From assembly GCA_937880705.1 (NCBI GenBank), contig CALGRZ010000101.1:1-11972 (forward strand): a DNA stretch of 11,972 bases, given 5' to 3'. The notes under the pieces are model-generated. The model worked only from the letters and a program-made list of their open reading frames with translations. It ran no database searches and was not told the DNA's origin. Every line of letters begins with the position of its first letter. Position 1 is the stretch's first letter. The translations under genes were made by a program, and so were the position numbers. Shown piece by piece: positions 5,907-11,972 of the stretch. This DNA comes from an uncultured Alistipes sp. (GTDB taxonomy: Bacteria; Bacteroidota; Bacteroidia; Bacteroidales; Rikenellaceae).

Positions 5907-6078
5907 GAGAGTAAGAGAGAGAGAGAGGGCCAAAAGAGGAACGAGAGAGAGCGCAAGAGGAGTGGCAGAGCGGTGTGTGAAGAGAGGCGTGTAAAGAGAG
6001 GTGAGGCGACCAAACAACGACTAAGACAGTGGCAGTCACGCGAACAGCCACACAACTATAACTTAATACTTTTGAGCT
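5907..6078 (+). other. Purine-rich spacer between xerC and hpf
   Basis: No gene is seen. The plus strand is strongly purine-biased from about 5841 inside xerC to about 6006, including a (GA)6 run at 5915-5927 and many GAGA/AGAGG words. The composition then becomes mixed up to the hpf start. A TACTTTTG at 6067-6074 resembles a -7 box but is only 4 nt from the hpf ATG. Confidence 0.7.
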
Positions 6079-6378
6079 ATGAACGTACAGATTCAGTCAG
6101 TGAAATTCGACGCAGGCCAGCAGTTGCTTGACTTTATTCAGAAGAAGATGGATAGATTGGATCGCTTTGTCGATGAGAGAGCCGGCAACGTAGAGGTGAC
6201 ACTACGCCTCGACCCCGACTCGGAGAAGGGCAACAAAGTAGTAGTAGTATCGCTCCACGTTCCGGGTAGCGACATCCGCGTGGAGGAGCGAGCATTCACA
6301 TTCGAGGAGGCTATAGATAACTCTATGGATATCATCAAGCGTCAAATCGAGAAGGCTAAAGCAAAATTCGAAAAATAG
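6079..6378 (+). CDS. hpf: Ribosome hibernation promoting factor (HPF/RaiA family, short form)
   Basis: HPF binds the 30S decoding region and stabilises inactive 70S or 100S ribosomes under starvation. The 99-residue protein has the family beta-alpha-beta-beta-beta-alpha order: strand MNVQIQSVKFD, helix 13-33 (QQLLDFIQKKMDRLDRF), strands around 37-45, 53-61 and 65-70, and helix 75-97 ending in a basic KRQIEKAKAKFEK. Strand 3 contains the VVVVSLHVPG pattern. It lacks the C-terminal dimerisation domain of long HPF, as expected for this length. It follows xerC at 172 nt, and I recall a Xer-hpf pair as common in Bacteroidales. A strong hairpin follows the stop. Confidence 0.93.
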   Translation: MNVQIQSVKFDAGQQLLDFIQKKMDRLDRFVDERAGNVEVTLRLDPDSEKGNKVVVVSLHVPGSDIRVEERAFTFEEAIDNSMDIIKRQIEKAKAKFEK

Positions 6379-6415
6379 TATCCCATAAACCTCACAACCT
6401 TAAACTACTGATGTC

Positions 6416-6448
6416 GGGGCTGTCACAACAAACTTGTTGGACAGCCCC
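6416..6448 (+). terminator. Terminator after hpf
   Basis: GGGGCTGTC (6416-6424) pairs with GACAGCCCC (6440-6448). Inside it CAACA/TGTTG extends the stem past one bulged A. A weak T stretch (TTATGTTT) follows. It closes the lspA-to-hpf transcription unit. Confidence 0.8.
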
Positions 6449-6490
6449 TTATGTTTGAAGTTGTATGATAGGTGCCAACGGCAAATAATT

Positions 6491-6521
6491 TTTCCCTTTC
6501 CACTTTTTTTTTATATCTTTG
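6491..6521 (+). promoter_or_regulatory. obgE promoter
   Basis: TTTC (6491-6494), 19 nt, then TATCTTTG (6514-6521): a perfect -7 box and a one-mismatch -33 box. Transcription would start near 6528, about 20 nt before the ATG. Confidence 0.65.
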
Positions 6522-6547
6522 CACCTTGAAATAAAGTGTATATAGCT

Positions 6548-7564
6548 ATGGCTGGATCAAACTTCGTAGATTACGTTAAGATATTTGCACGCTCGGGACA
6601 TGGCGGCGCAGGCTCGTGCCACTTCCGCCGCGAGAAGTTCGTGGCCTTTGGTGGCCCCGATGGTGGTGACGGCGGCAAGGGTGGCAGCATCATCCTGCAG
6701 GGTGACAGCCAGTACTGGACACTCATACACCTCAAGTACAAGCGTCACCAATATGCTGAAGATGGTGAGAATGGACACGGAGCACGCTCAACAGGCGCCG
6801 ACGCCAAGGATATCATCATACCCGTACCCCTGGGCACCGTAGCCAAGCAGGTATTCACCGACGAGGAGACGGGCGAGACATACACCGAGGTGGTGGGCGA
6901 GGTGACCGAGCATGGCGAGAAACTCGTGCTGCTGAAGGGTGGTCGCGGAGGTCTGGGAAACTGGCACTTCAAGACCGCAACAAACCAGACACCACGCTAT
7001 GCACAGCCCGGCGAGGAGGGTGCCGAGGGTGCCTTCATCCTCGAGCTTAAGGTGCTGGCCGACGTGGGCCTCGTGGGATTTCCTAACGCAGGTAAGTCAA
7101 CACTGCTCTCGGTAGTGTCGGCAGCAAAGCCAAAGATCGCAAACTACGCCTTCACAACACTCGAGCCCAACCTCGGCATCGTATCGGTGCGCGACGACCA
7201 CTCATTTGTGATGGCCGACATACCCGGCATCATCGAGGGCGCACACGAGGGTCGCGGCCTCGGAACACGCTTCCTGCGACATATCGAGCGTAACTCGGTG
7301 CTGCTCTTCATGATACCTGCCGACAGCGACGACATAGCAGCAGACTACGAGGTGCTGCTCGGCGAGCTGACACAGTACAACCCCGAGCTGCTGGACAAGC
7401 GTCGCCTGCTGGCCATAACCAAGTGCGACATGCTCGACGACGAGCTCATAGAGCAGATGCAAAGCCACCTGCCCGAGGGCATAGAGTCGGTATTCATATC
7501 GTCGGTGGCAAATATGAATATCACAAAACTCAAAGATATGCTCTGGCAGGCACTGCAAGAGTAG
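6548..7564 (+). CDS. obgE: Obg/CgtA GTPase
   Basis: Obg is an essential GTPase linked to 50S subunit assembly and stress signalling. The N-terminal Obg fold (residues 1-165) has the glycine-rich runs typical of the family ([28 protein letters not shown]). The G domain follows: G1 GFPNAGKST (177-185), G2 threonines in FTT (202-204), G3 DIPG (224-227), G4 TKCD (291-294, for the usual NKxD) and G5 SSV (318-320). At 338 residues it stops right after the G domain and lacks the C-terminal OCT/acidic extension of longer homologues such as the E. coli protein. ATG at 6548 ([13 protein letters not shown]) is preferred to an in-frame GTG at 6536, as it gives the conserved N-terminus. Confidence 0.95.
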   Translation: MAGSNFVDYVKIFARSGHGGAGSCHFRREKFVAFGGPDGGDGGKGGSIILQGDSQYWTLIHLKYKRHQYAEDGENGHGARSTGADAKDIIIPVPLGTVAKQVFTDEETGETYTEVVGEVTEHGEKLVLLKGGRGGLGNWHFKTATNQTPRYAQPGEEGAEGAFILELKVLADVGLVGFPNAGKSTLLSVVSAAKPKIANYAFTTLEPNLGIVSVRDDHSFVMADIPGIIEGAHEGRGLGTRFLRHIERNSVLLFMIPADSDDIAADYEVLLGELTQYNPELLDKRRLLAITKCDMLDDELIEQMQSHLPEGIESVFISSVANMNITKLKDMLWQALQE

Positions 7565-7594
7565 CAGACGGAGGCTAAATAGCATACTCTACTT

Positions 7595-7625
7595 TTTGTA
7601 AATTAGCAATATTTTTATATCTTTG
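7595..7625 (+). promoter_or_regulatory. efp promoter
   Basis: TTTG (7595-7598), 19 nt, TATCTTTG (7618-7625): an exact match to the Bacteroidota consensus in both boxes and spacing. Transcription would start near 7632, leaving a leader of about 59 nt. Confidence 0.78.
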
Positions 7626-7690
7626 CGCGTCTTTATAGAGGTAAAGTATTGAAAATCGAATATATAATTTAACTATAAAAAGATATAACT

Positions 7691-8263
7691 ATGACAATCA
7701 CAGCAGCAGACATTAAGATTGGTATGTGCGTCGAGATGGATGGCAAGACCTTCATCGTCGTAGACTTCCAGCACTGCAAGCCCGGCAAGGGTCCCGCCTT
7801 TGTGCGTTCAAAGCTCAAGAACCTCGAGAACGGCAACGTACTCGACAAGACCTTCTCGTCAGTATCGCAGAAGATCGAGCAGGTGCGCGTAGAGCGTCGC
7901 CCCTACCAGTTCACCTACGAGGATGACCTCGGTGCTCACTTCATGCACACCGAGACCTTCGAGGAGATCAACATCGACAAGAACCTGATCAACAACGCCG
8001 ACCTGATGGCCGACGGTCAGATCGTCGAGGTTATGTTCCACACCGAGAAGGAGACCGTTCTCTCGGCCGAGCTTCCTCCCATCGTCGATATGGAGATCAC
8101 CTACACCGAGCCCGGTGTTCGTGGCGATACCGCTTCGACAAACTCACTCAAGGCTGCTACGGTAAATACAGGTGCTACAATCAAGGTTCCCTTGTTCATC
8201 AACACCGGTGACAAGATCCGCGTAGACACCCGCACCCGCGAGTACTACGAGCGCATTAAGTAA
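7691..8263 (+). CDS. efp: Translation elongation factor P
   Basis: EF-P enters the ribosome between the P and E sites and relieves stalling at consecutive prolines. The 190 residues show the three-domain layout: KOW-like domain I (1-65), OB domain II (66-128) and OB domain III (129-190). The tip loop CKPGKGPAF places Lys33 where other EF-Ps carry their modified residue. The signature ITYTEPGVRGDTAS (135-148) and a C-terminal GDKIRVDTRTREYYERI are typical. Lysine at the tip suggests a lysine-type modification or none, not the arginine rhamnosylation type. The gene stands alone between its own promoter and terminator. Confidence 0.97.
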   Translation: MTITAADIKIGMCVEMDGKTFIVVDFQHCKPGKGPAFVRSKLKNLENGNVLDKTFSSVSQKIEQVRVERRPYQFTYEDDLGAHFMHTETFEEINIDKNLINNADLMADGQIVEVMFHTEKETVLSAELPPIVDMEITYTEPGVRGDTASTNSLKAATVNTGATIKVPLFINTGDKIRVDTRTREYYERIK

Positions 8264-8289
8264 TGCCGAGTCGTAGGGACTTAAAACAC

Positions 8290-8320
8290 AAGGGGCTGTC
8301 CTCGAAAGGGACAGCCCCTT
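8290..8320 (+). terminator. Terminator after efp
   Basis: AAGGGGCTGTCC (8290-8301) pairs fully with GGACAGCCCCTT (8309-8320), plus a T-G wobble, around a CGAAA loop. The T-rich ATATTTTGTT follows. The core GGGGCTGTC/GACAGCCCC equals that of the hairpin after hpf. Confidence 0.88.
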
Positions 8321-8353
8321 ATATTTTGTTGCTTCCGAGGTATTTATCATGGC

Positions 8354-8422
8354 CGCAACGCCCCCAAAAACCGCGACACGGTGTGCTTCGTTGATAAGCT
8401 CTTGGGCGTGTGCAGCGTTGCG
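8354..8422 (-). terminator. Interrupted inverted repeat downstream of the DUF4837 gene
   Basis: CGCAACGC (8354-8361) pairs with GCGTTGCG (8415-8422), and CCCAA (8363-8367) with TTGGG (8402-8406), leaving an 8-nt bulge on one side and a 34-nt loop. It begins 14 nt past the stop of the leftward gene. It could be that gene's terminator, but it has a large loop and no T run. No coding sequence is seen from 8321 to 8436. Confidence 0.35.
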
Positions 8423-8436
8423 ACTATGCCGCAGGA

Positions 8437-9417
8437 CTACTTCGCAGTGTAGATAAGGTGCTCCAGCTCGCGCAGAGGGCTACGCTGACCCTCCTCGGGG
8501 GCGTAGAGCGCAAAGAGTATCGTCGTGAGGCGGCCATTGGTCTCATCGAGTGTGGTATAGCTCACAAACGGGCCTCCCATAAAGTCACCCTTAACCTCCC
8601 ACCACCCACGCAGCTCGCGCCACTTACGGCCGTTGACCTCGATGTCGGCGACGATGGCCGGGCCATCCTCATTGACACCCATATATGAGCCTGCAAGCTC
8701 ACCGGGGATGGTATAGAGCCTATTGGCTATGCTGCGCATAATCCACTCGGGGCTGAGATCCTCCGCAGAGGTATAGTCATACGAGTAGGCGAAGATATAC
8801 TGCGCCTTCTTGGTGTAGTCACGGATATACCACAGCAACTCCTTGTCGCGCGTCGTAGCCTTATAGTAGTTATTCGGGATGACCATCTCGATACCCGTAT
8901 GCGCCTTAAAGTCGGCCATAAGTTGCTCCGAGGCCGCAGCACGGTAGTAGTTGTTGCTCGTCTCACGCTCGGCACGCTCGAAGATATCACGCAGGGCAGC
9001 AGCCGAGCTCTCGACATAGCGAGTGGCAACCTCGGCACTCGGAGCCTTGACCACGACAATGGTCTGCGGACGGGCATAGACGTTGTAGGCCACCGACGTT
9101 GAAGGGGTCACATAGGCCGGATCGATGCTCAAGCGCAGCACGTTACAACATCTACGGTCGATATCCGTGAGGCCACGCTCGTCGGTTTGCTTCACGATAT
9201 TGAAGTAGCCCTGGGGACGTGTAAGGCCGGGAACATCCTCCTCAAGCATATCGCACACGGCCATCGAGAGTGCGCCATGCCACGCATCGTTGGGGCAGAC
9301 AACAACGATATCATAGGGTTTACCATCCGCCGTGCGTGGAGCAATAGAGGTGCGTGTGGTACATCCTACAAAAAGCAGAGCCGCAAGGGCAACAAAAATC
9401 AAAAACGTGCGTTTCAT
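8437..9417 (-). CDS. DUF4837-type lipoprotein
   Basis: The 326 residues start with a lipoprotein signal: MKR, a hydrophobic run, then the lipobox FVGC with Cys19 as the lipidation site. After cleavage by signal peptidase II the protein would be membrane-anchored. The body has the features I associate with Bacteroidota DUF4837 proteins: an early PYDIVVVCPNDAW segment, a conserved-looking GYFNIVKQT, an NNYY repeat (166-169 and 187-190) and a late GWWEVKGDFMGGPFVSY. Function is unknown for the family. It stands alone, divergent from the deacetylase gene across 139 nt. Family assignment is from memory of sequence pattern and should be confirmed by a profile search. Confidence 0.8.
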   Translation of the reverse strand: MKRTFLIFVALAALLFVGCTTRTSIAPRTADGKPYDIVVVCPNDAWHGALSMAVCDMLEEDVPGLTRPQGYFNIVKQTDERGLTDIDRRCCNVLRLSIDPAYVTPSTSVAYNVYARPQTIVVVKAPSAEVATRYVESSAAALRDIFERAERETSNNYYRAAASEQLMADFKAHTGIEMVIPNNYYKATTRDKELLWYIRDYTKKAQYIFAYSYDYTSAEDLSPEWIMRSIANRLYTIPGELAGSYMGVNEDGPAIVADIEVNGRKWRELRGWWEVKGDFMGGPFVSYTTLDETNGRLTTILFALYAPEEGQRSPLRELEHLIYTAK

Positions 9418-9477
9418 AACAGATTGGTTTATCGTTGAATGCGCAAATAGCGCGCAAAAGCGACATTAAGCCATATA

Positions 9478-9508
9478 CAAAGGTAGTTATATTTTTTGAA
9501 TTGAGAAA
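9478..9508 (-). promoter_or_regulatory. Candidate promoter for the DUF4837 gene
   Basis: The minus strand shows TACCTTTG (9478-9485), a full -7 match, with TTTC (9505-9508) 19 nt upstream. Transcription would start near 9471, about 54 nt before the ATG. Its upstream box overlaps the region used by the divergent promoter. Confidence 0.45.
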
Positions 9509-9523
9509 AAAAAGTTACTTTTG
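9495..9523 (+). promoter_or_regulatory. Candidate promoter for the deacetylase-ubiX pair
   Basis: TACTTTTG (9516-9523) is a full -7 match. TTTG (9495-9498) lies 17 nt upstream, shorter than the usual 19-20; TTTT at the normal distance (9492-9495) is the alternative. Transcription would start near 9530, about 27 nt before the ATG. Confidence 0.42.
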
Positions 9524-9556
9524 TGACCACAACAGCCTCATGTACGTTAAGTAAGT

Positions 9557-10165
9557 ATGCGAATTAACCCTCCAGGTATAGTGCGCCGTCTGCTACCCGA
9601 GATGATATGGCGCATGGATGATGCCGAAGGTCTCTATCTGACCTTCGACGATGGGCCCACCCCGGGTGTTACGGAGTGGATACTCAACATGTTGGATAGG
9701 TACAACGCCAAGGCGACCTTCTTCGTGTTGGGCAAGAATGTCGAGCTATACCCCGACCTCTACGCGATGATCATTGAGCGTGGGCACAAGGTTGCCAACC
9801 ACACCTACTCGCACCAGAAGGGCTTTGGTATGTCGCTGGAGCGTTATATCGAGGATGTGGACCTCGCGGCAGACTTGGTACAGAGCGAGCTCTTCCGCCC
9901 GCCCTACGCCCAGATAACACGCTCACAACTACGCACCGTGGCACAACGCTACAGGGTGGTGATGTGGAGCGTGCTCACGCGCGACTACAACCGTGCGCTA
10001 TCGCCCAAGAGCTGTCTGAAGGGTACAATAAAGGATCTGCGTGCAGGCGACATAGTGTCGTTCCACGACAGTGCCAAGTCGTTCCGCAACATGAGCTATG
10101 TCCTGCCCGCCGTGCTACGCATAGCGCGCGAGCGGGGCTGGGAGTGTAAAATCATCGAGCTATAA
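9557..10165 (+). CDS. Polysaccharide deacetylase (NodB domain, CE4 family)
   Basis: CE4 enzymes remove acetyl groups from N-acetylglucosamine in peptidoglycan, chitin or other glycans, using a metal ion and an Asp-His pair. All five family motifs are visible in 202 residues: TFDDGP (29-34, catalytic Asp31 and metal Asp32), HTYSH (82-86, metal His82 and His86), RPPY (114-117), DYN at 143-145, and IVSFHDS (167-172, catalytic His170). The domain fills almost the whole protein. There is no signal peptide or membrane segment, so an extracellular substrate would need another export route; an internal substrate is possible. The stop overlaps the ubiX start by one base (TAATG), which suggests translational coupling. 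Confidence 0.92.
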   Translation: MRINPPGIVRRLLPEMIWRMDDAEGLYLTFDDGPTPGVTEWILNMLDRYNAKATFFVLGKNVELYPDLYAMIIERGHKVANHTYSHQKGFGMSLERYIEDVDLAADLVQSELFRPPYAQITRSQLRTVAQRYRVVMWSVLTRDYNRALSPKSCLKGTIKDLRAGDIVSFHDSAKSFRNMSYVLPAVLRIARERGWECKIIEL

Positions 10166-10716
10166 TGAAGATAATAGTTGCCATAACGGGTGCGAGTGGT
10201 GCCATATATGCCCGCCAGACCCTCGAGCTGCTTATCGCCCACAACGAGGTGGAGAAGATAGGTCTCATACTATCGGCCCATGCCGAGGATGTTATGCGTG
10301 CCGAGGGTGTCACACTACCCCACTGCGAGCGTATCGAGCGATACGCCCTCAACGACATGTGGGCATCGCCGGCAAGTGGCTCGGCACGATGGGATGCGAT
10401 GGTTGTCGTGCCGGCTTCGATGGGCACCGTGGGTCGCATAGCCTCGGGCATATCGTCAACACTGCTGGAGCGCGCTGCCGATGTGATGCTCAAGGAGCGT
10501 CGCCGCCTCGTGATGGTTGTTCGCGAGAGCCCCTACTCGCTTATTCACCTGCGCAACCTGACAACACTTACCGAGGCCGGAGCCATCATCCTGCCGGCAT
10601 CCCCGGGCTTCTACTTCCAACCCCGAAGCATCGAGGAGCTATGTCTGCAAGTATCGCAACGCGCTGTTGAGATGTGCGGCATCTTAATAGAGCATCCCGA
10701 GTGGGGCGAGCGATAG
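10165..10716 (+). CDS. ubiX: Flavin prenyltransferase UbiX
   Basis: UbiX joins a dimethylallyl group to FMN to make prenyl-FMN, the cofactor of UbiD-type decarboxylases. The 183 residues show the flavoprotein fold: MKIIVAITGASGAIYA at the N-terminus (FMN phosphate site), VPASMGTVGRIASGIS (82-97) and ERRRLVMVVRESPYSLIHL (112-130), then LPASPGFYFQPRS. All are family hallmarks. No ubiD gene is in the window. The end of the coding region is part of a 26-bp duplication: the first copy holds the EHPEWGER codons and ends 2 bases before the end of the stop codon, and the second lies mostly after the stop. Confidence 0.94.
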   Translation: MKIIVAITGASGAIYARQTLELLIAHNEVEKIGLILSAHAEDVMRAEGVTLPHCERIERYALNDMWASPASGSARWDAMVVVPASMGTVGRIASGISSTLLERAADVMLKERRRLVMVVRESPYSLIHLRNLTTLTEAGAIILPASPGFYFQPRSIEELCLQVSQRAVEMCGILIEHPEWGER

Positions 10717-10740
10717 AGCATCCCGAGTGGGGCGAGCGAT
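10689..10740 (+). repeat. 26-bp tandem duplication across the ubiX stop codon
   Basis: Two identical 26-bp copies lie at 10689-10714 and 10715-10740, followed by seven bases of a third (10741-10747). The unit length is not a multiple of three and the stop codon spans the junction, so the second copy is untranslated. Confidence 0.93.
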
Positions 10741-10762
10741 AGAGCATGACGATGTAAAATGC

Positions 10763-10797
10763 AAAAAGAGTGCTGTGGAGTCCACAGCACTCTTTTT
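10763..10797. terminator. Bidirectional terminator between ubiX and sdhB
   Basis: AAAAAGAGTGCTGTGGA (10763-10779) and its exact complement (10781-10797) form a 15-bp stem with loop GAGTC. The A run on one side and T run on the other give a terminator in both directions, fitting the convergent genes ending at 10716 and 10818. Confidence 0.92.
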
Positions 10798-10817
10798 CTT
10801 CGGCGTATGACGCCCGC

Positions 10818-11561
10818 TTAGTCGGCCAACTTCGCAGCCAGGAACTCGCGGTTCAGACGTGCGATGTGAGCGATAGATACCTGCTTGGGGCACTGTGCCT
10901 GGCAAGCACCTGTGTTGGTGCAGTTACCGAAGCCCAGCTCGTCCATCTTGGCAACCATGGCCTTGGCACGACGAGCACCCTCAACCTTACCCTGGGGCAG
11001 CTTGGCCAGTGACGATACACGAGCAGCTACGAAGAGCATAGCCGAGCCATTCTTACATGTTGCAGCACATGCACCACAACCTACGCAAGCGGCAGCATCC
11101 ATACTCTCATCGGCATCCTTCTTGGGGATAGGAATAGCGTTACCATCGGGTACCGAGTTGGTACGAACCGAGATAAAGCCACCGGCCTGAAGGATCTTAT
11201 CGTAAGCACCACGGTCTACTACGAGGTCGCGGATTACGGGGAAAGCAGCCGAACGCCAAGGCTCGATAACGATGGTCGAGCCATCCTTGAACTTACGCAT
11301 ATACATCTGGCAGGTGGTCACAGCCTGTGAAGGGCCGTGAGCGTGGCCATTGATGTGCAACGAGCACATACCGCAGATACCCTCGCGGCAGTCGTGGTCG
11401 AAGGCTACGGGCTCCTTACCCTCGTGGATAAGGTTGTTGTTCAAGATGTCCATCATCTCGAGGAATGAGGTGTCGGCAGAGATATCCTTAACCTCGTACA
11501 TCTCGAACTTACCCTGTGACTTGGCGTCTCTTTGACGCCATATCTTTAATTTGAAATTCAT
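10818..11561 (-). CDS. sdhB: Succinate dehydrogenase/fumarate reductase iron-sulfur subunit
   Basis: This subunit carries electrons between the flavoprotein and the membrane quinone site. The N-terminal ferredoxin domain has the [2Fe-2S] ligands Cys58, Cys63, Cys66 (CREGICGMC) and Cys84. The C-terminal domain has [11 protein letters not shown] (Cys159, 162, 165, 169) and [12 protein letters not shown] (Cys214, 220, 224), the ligands of the [4Fe-4S] and [3Fe-4S] clusters. The 247 residues are the normal length. It follows the flavoprotein gene after 34 nt, in the usual A-then-B order, so the two share a transcript. Direction (succinate oxidation or fumarate reduction) cannot be read from sequence; in gut Bacteroidales fumarate reduction is the known role. 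Confidence 0.95.
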   Translation of the reverse strand: MNFKLKIWRQRDAKSQGKFEMYEVKDISADTSFLEMMDILNNNLIHEGKEPVAFDHDCREGICGMCSLHINGHAHGPSQAVTTCQMYMRKFKDGSTIVIEPWRSAAFPVIRDLVVDRGAYDKILQAGGFISVRTNSVPDGNAIPIPKKDADESMDAAACVGCGACAATCKNGSAMLFVAARVSSLAKLPQGKVEGARRAKAMVAKMDELGFGNCTNTGACQAQCPKQVSIAHIARLNREFLAAKLAD

Positions 11562-11595
11562 AATTAGTCTTTATTAAAGGTTCAACGTCAAATGA

Positions 11596-11972
11596 TTAGT
11601 CTTTGTAGTTACGCTTTGCACGCTTGATGAACTCGTAGTCGAGTGCCTCCTTGGTCATCTCGGGCACGTTGTCGATACCCTTGTACTCCCAAACAGCAGC
11701 GTATGAGAAGTTGTCGTCGTCACGATCGGCCTCACCATCGGGAGTCTGGTGCTCCGAACGGAAGTGACCACCGCACGACTCCTCACGGTTCAAGGCGTCG
11801 CGAGCCATAAGCTCACCGAGCTCCAGGAAGTCCTCCAGACGGAGTGCCTTCTCAAGCTCCACGTTGAATGAATCCTCGGTACCTACGAGCTTCAGGTCGG
11901 CATAGAACTCCTTGCGCAGAGCCTGAATCTCAACGATAGCCTTCTCCAAAGACTCCTTGGTACGAGCCATAC
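11596..11972 (-). CDS. sdhA: Succinate dehydrogenase/fumarate reductase flavoprotein subunit, C-terminal part
   Basis: The reading frame is open to the window edge, so only the last 125 or so codons are present; the ATG at 11970 is internal. The visible part is the C-terminal helical domain of the family: a long helix (KAIVEIQALRKEFYADL), a helix-rich stretch ELMARDALNREES, then SCGGHFRSEHQTPDGEADRDD and FSYAAVWEYKG near the end. The HFRSE-type segment with its arginine is characteristic of this subunit. The FAD-binding part and the cytochrome b subunit, which would precede it, lie outside the window. Confidence 0.92.
   Translation of the reverse strand, partial: MARTKESLEKAIVEIQALRKEFYADLKLVGTEDSFNVELEKALRLEDFLELGELMARDALNREESCGGHFRSEHQTPDGEADRDDDNFSYAAVWEYKGIDNVPEMTKEALDYEFIKRAKRNYKD

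Noticed and set aside
5868..5927. CRISPR-like array from the short repeats after xerC
   Set aside because: The units are 12 bp, contiguous, coding and without spacers; no cas gene is present. No CRISPR array is seen elsewhere in the window.
5760..6055. Several leftward open frames of 80-85 codons rich in Leu, Ser and Pro over the xerC end and spacer
   Set aside because: They are translations of the complement of a purine-rich tract, so the hydrophobic look comes from composition; three frames are open there at once.
6067..6074. TACTTTTG directly before hpf as a promoter
   Set aside because: It ends 4 nt before the ATG, so the transcript would begin inside the gene, and there is no TTTG box upstream. 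Cotranscription with xerC is more likely.

Overview
This window reads as the chromosome of a member of the Bacteroidota, most likely order Bacteroidales. The best promoters are of the Bacteroidota sigma-ABfr type (TTTG, about 19-20 nt, then TAnnTTTG), start codons lack clear Shine-Dalgarno sequences, and a DUF4837-type lipoprotein and an S24/HTH regulator of the usual Bacteroidales kind are present. A narrower placement (Alistipes or another Rikenellaceae member) would be a guess.

Region 1 (1-2924) is accessory. The left edge holds the first 12 codons of a leftward GNAT-type acetyltransferase. After a spacer with a stem-loop comes a leftward pair: a 94-residue unknown protein followed by a phage large terminase (TerL) that keeps its ATPase and nuclease motifs. 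Divergent to them is a CI/LexA-like repressor with an HTH and a self-cleaving S24 domain. The two promoters lie face to face and nearly abut at 2140-2207. No portal, capsid, tail, small terminase or phage integrase is visible, so this is either the remains of a prophage or a small retained module.

Region 2 (2925-3196) is a low-complexity TTAG/CTAA spacer, then a tRNA-Leu(CAG) on the minus strand. Just past the tRNA 3' end lies a perfect 16-bp hairpin, and beyond it a 14-nt inverted copy of the tRNA's own 3' part.

Region 3 (3197-8320) is rightward housekeeping: lspA, an unrecognised secreted protein, a XerC/XerD recombinase and hpf, tightly packed as a probable operon that ends at a GGGGCTGTC/GACAGCCCC hairpin. 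Then come obgE and efp, each with its own promoter; efp ends in a related hairpin. The xerC gene carries an AT-rich internal patch and a 12-bp in-frame repeat that runs into a long purine-rich tract.

Region 4 (8321-11972) holds a leftward DUF4837 lipoprotein. Divergent from it are a rightward polysaccharide deacetylase and ubiX, overlapping by one base. A symmetric terminator separates them from the leftward succinate dehydrogenase/fumarate reductase genes: the iron-sulfur subunit complete, and the flavoprotein subunit as its C-terminal part only, cut by the window edge.

Functional links: LspA would process the DUF4837 lipoprotein, and Hpf, ObgE and EF-P all act on the ribosome. The strongest candidates for something unusual are the isolated TerL/small-ORF/repressor unit and the tRNA-linked inverted repeat.
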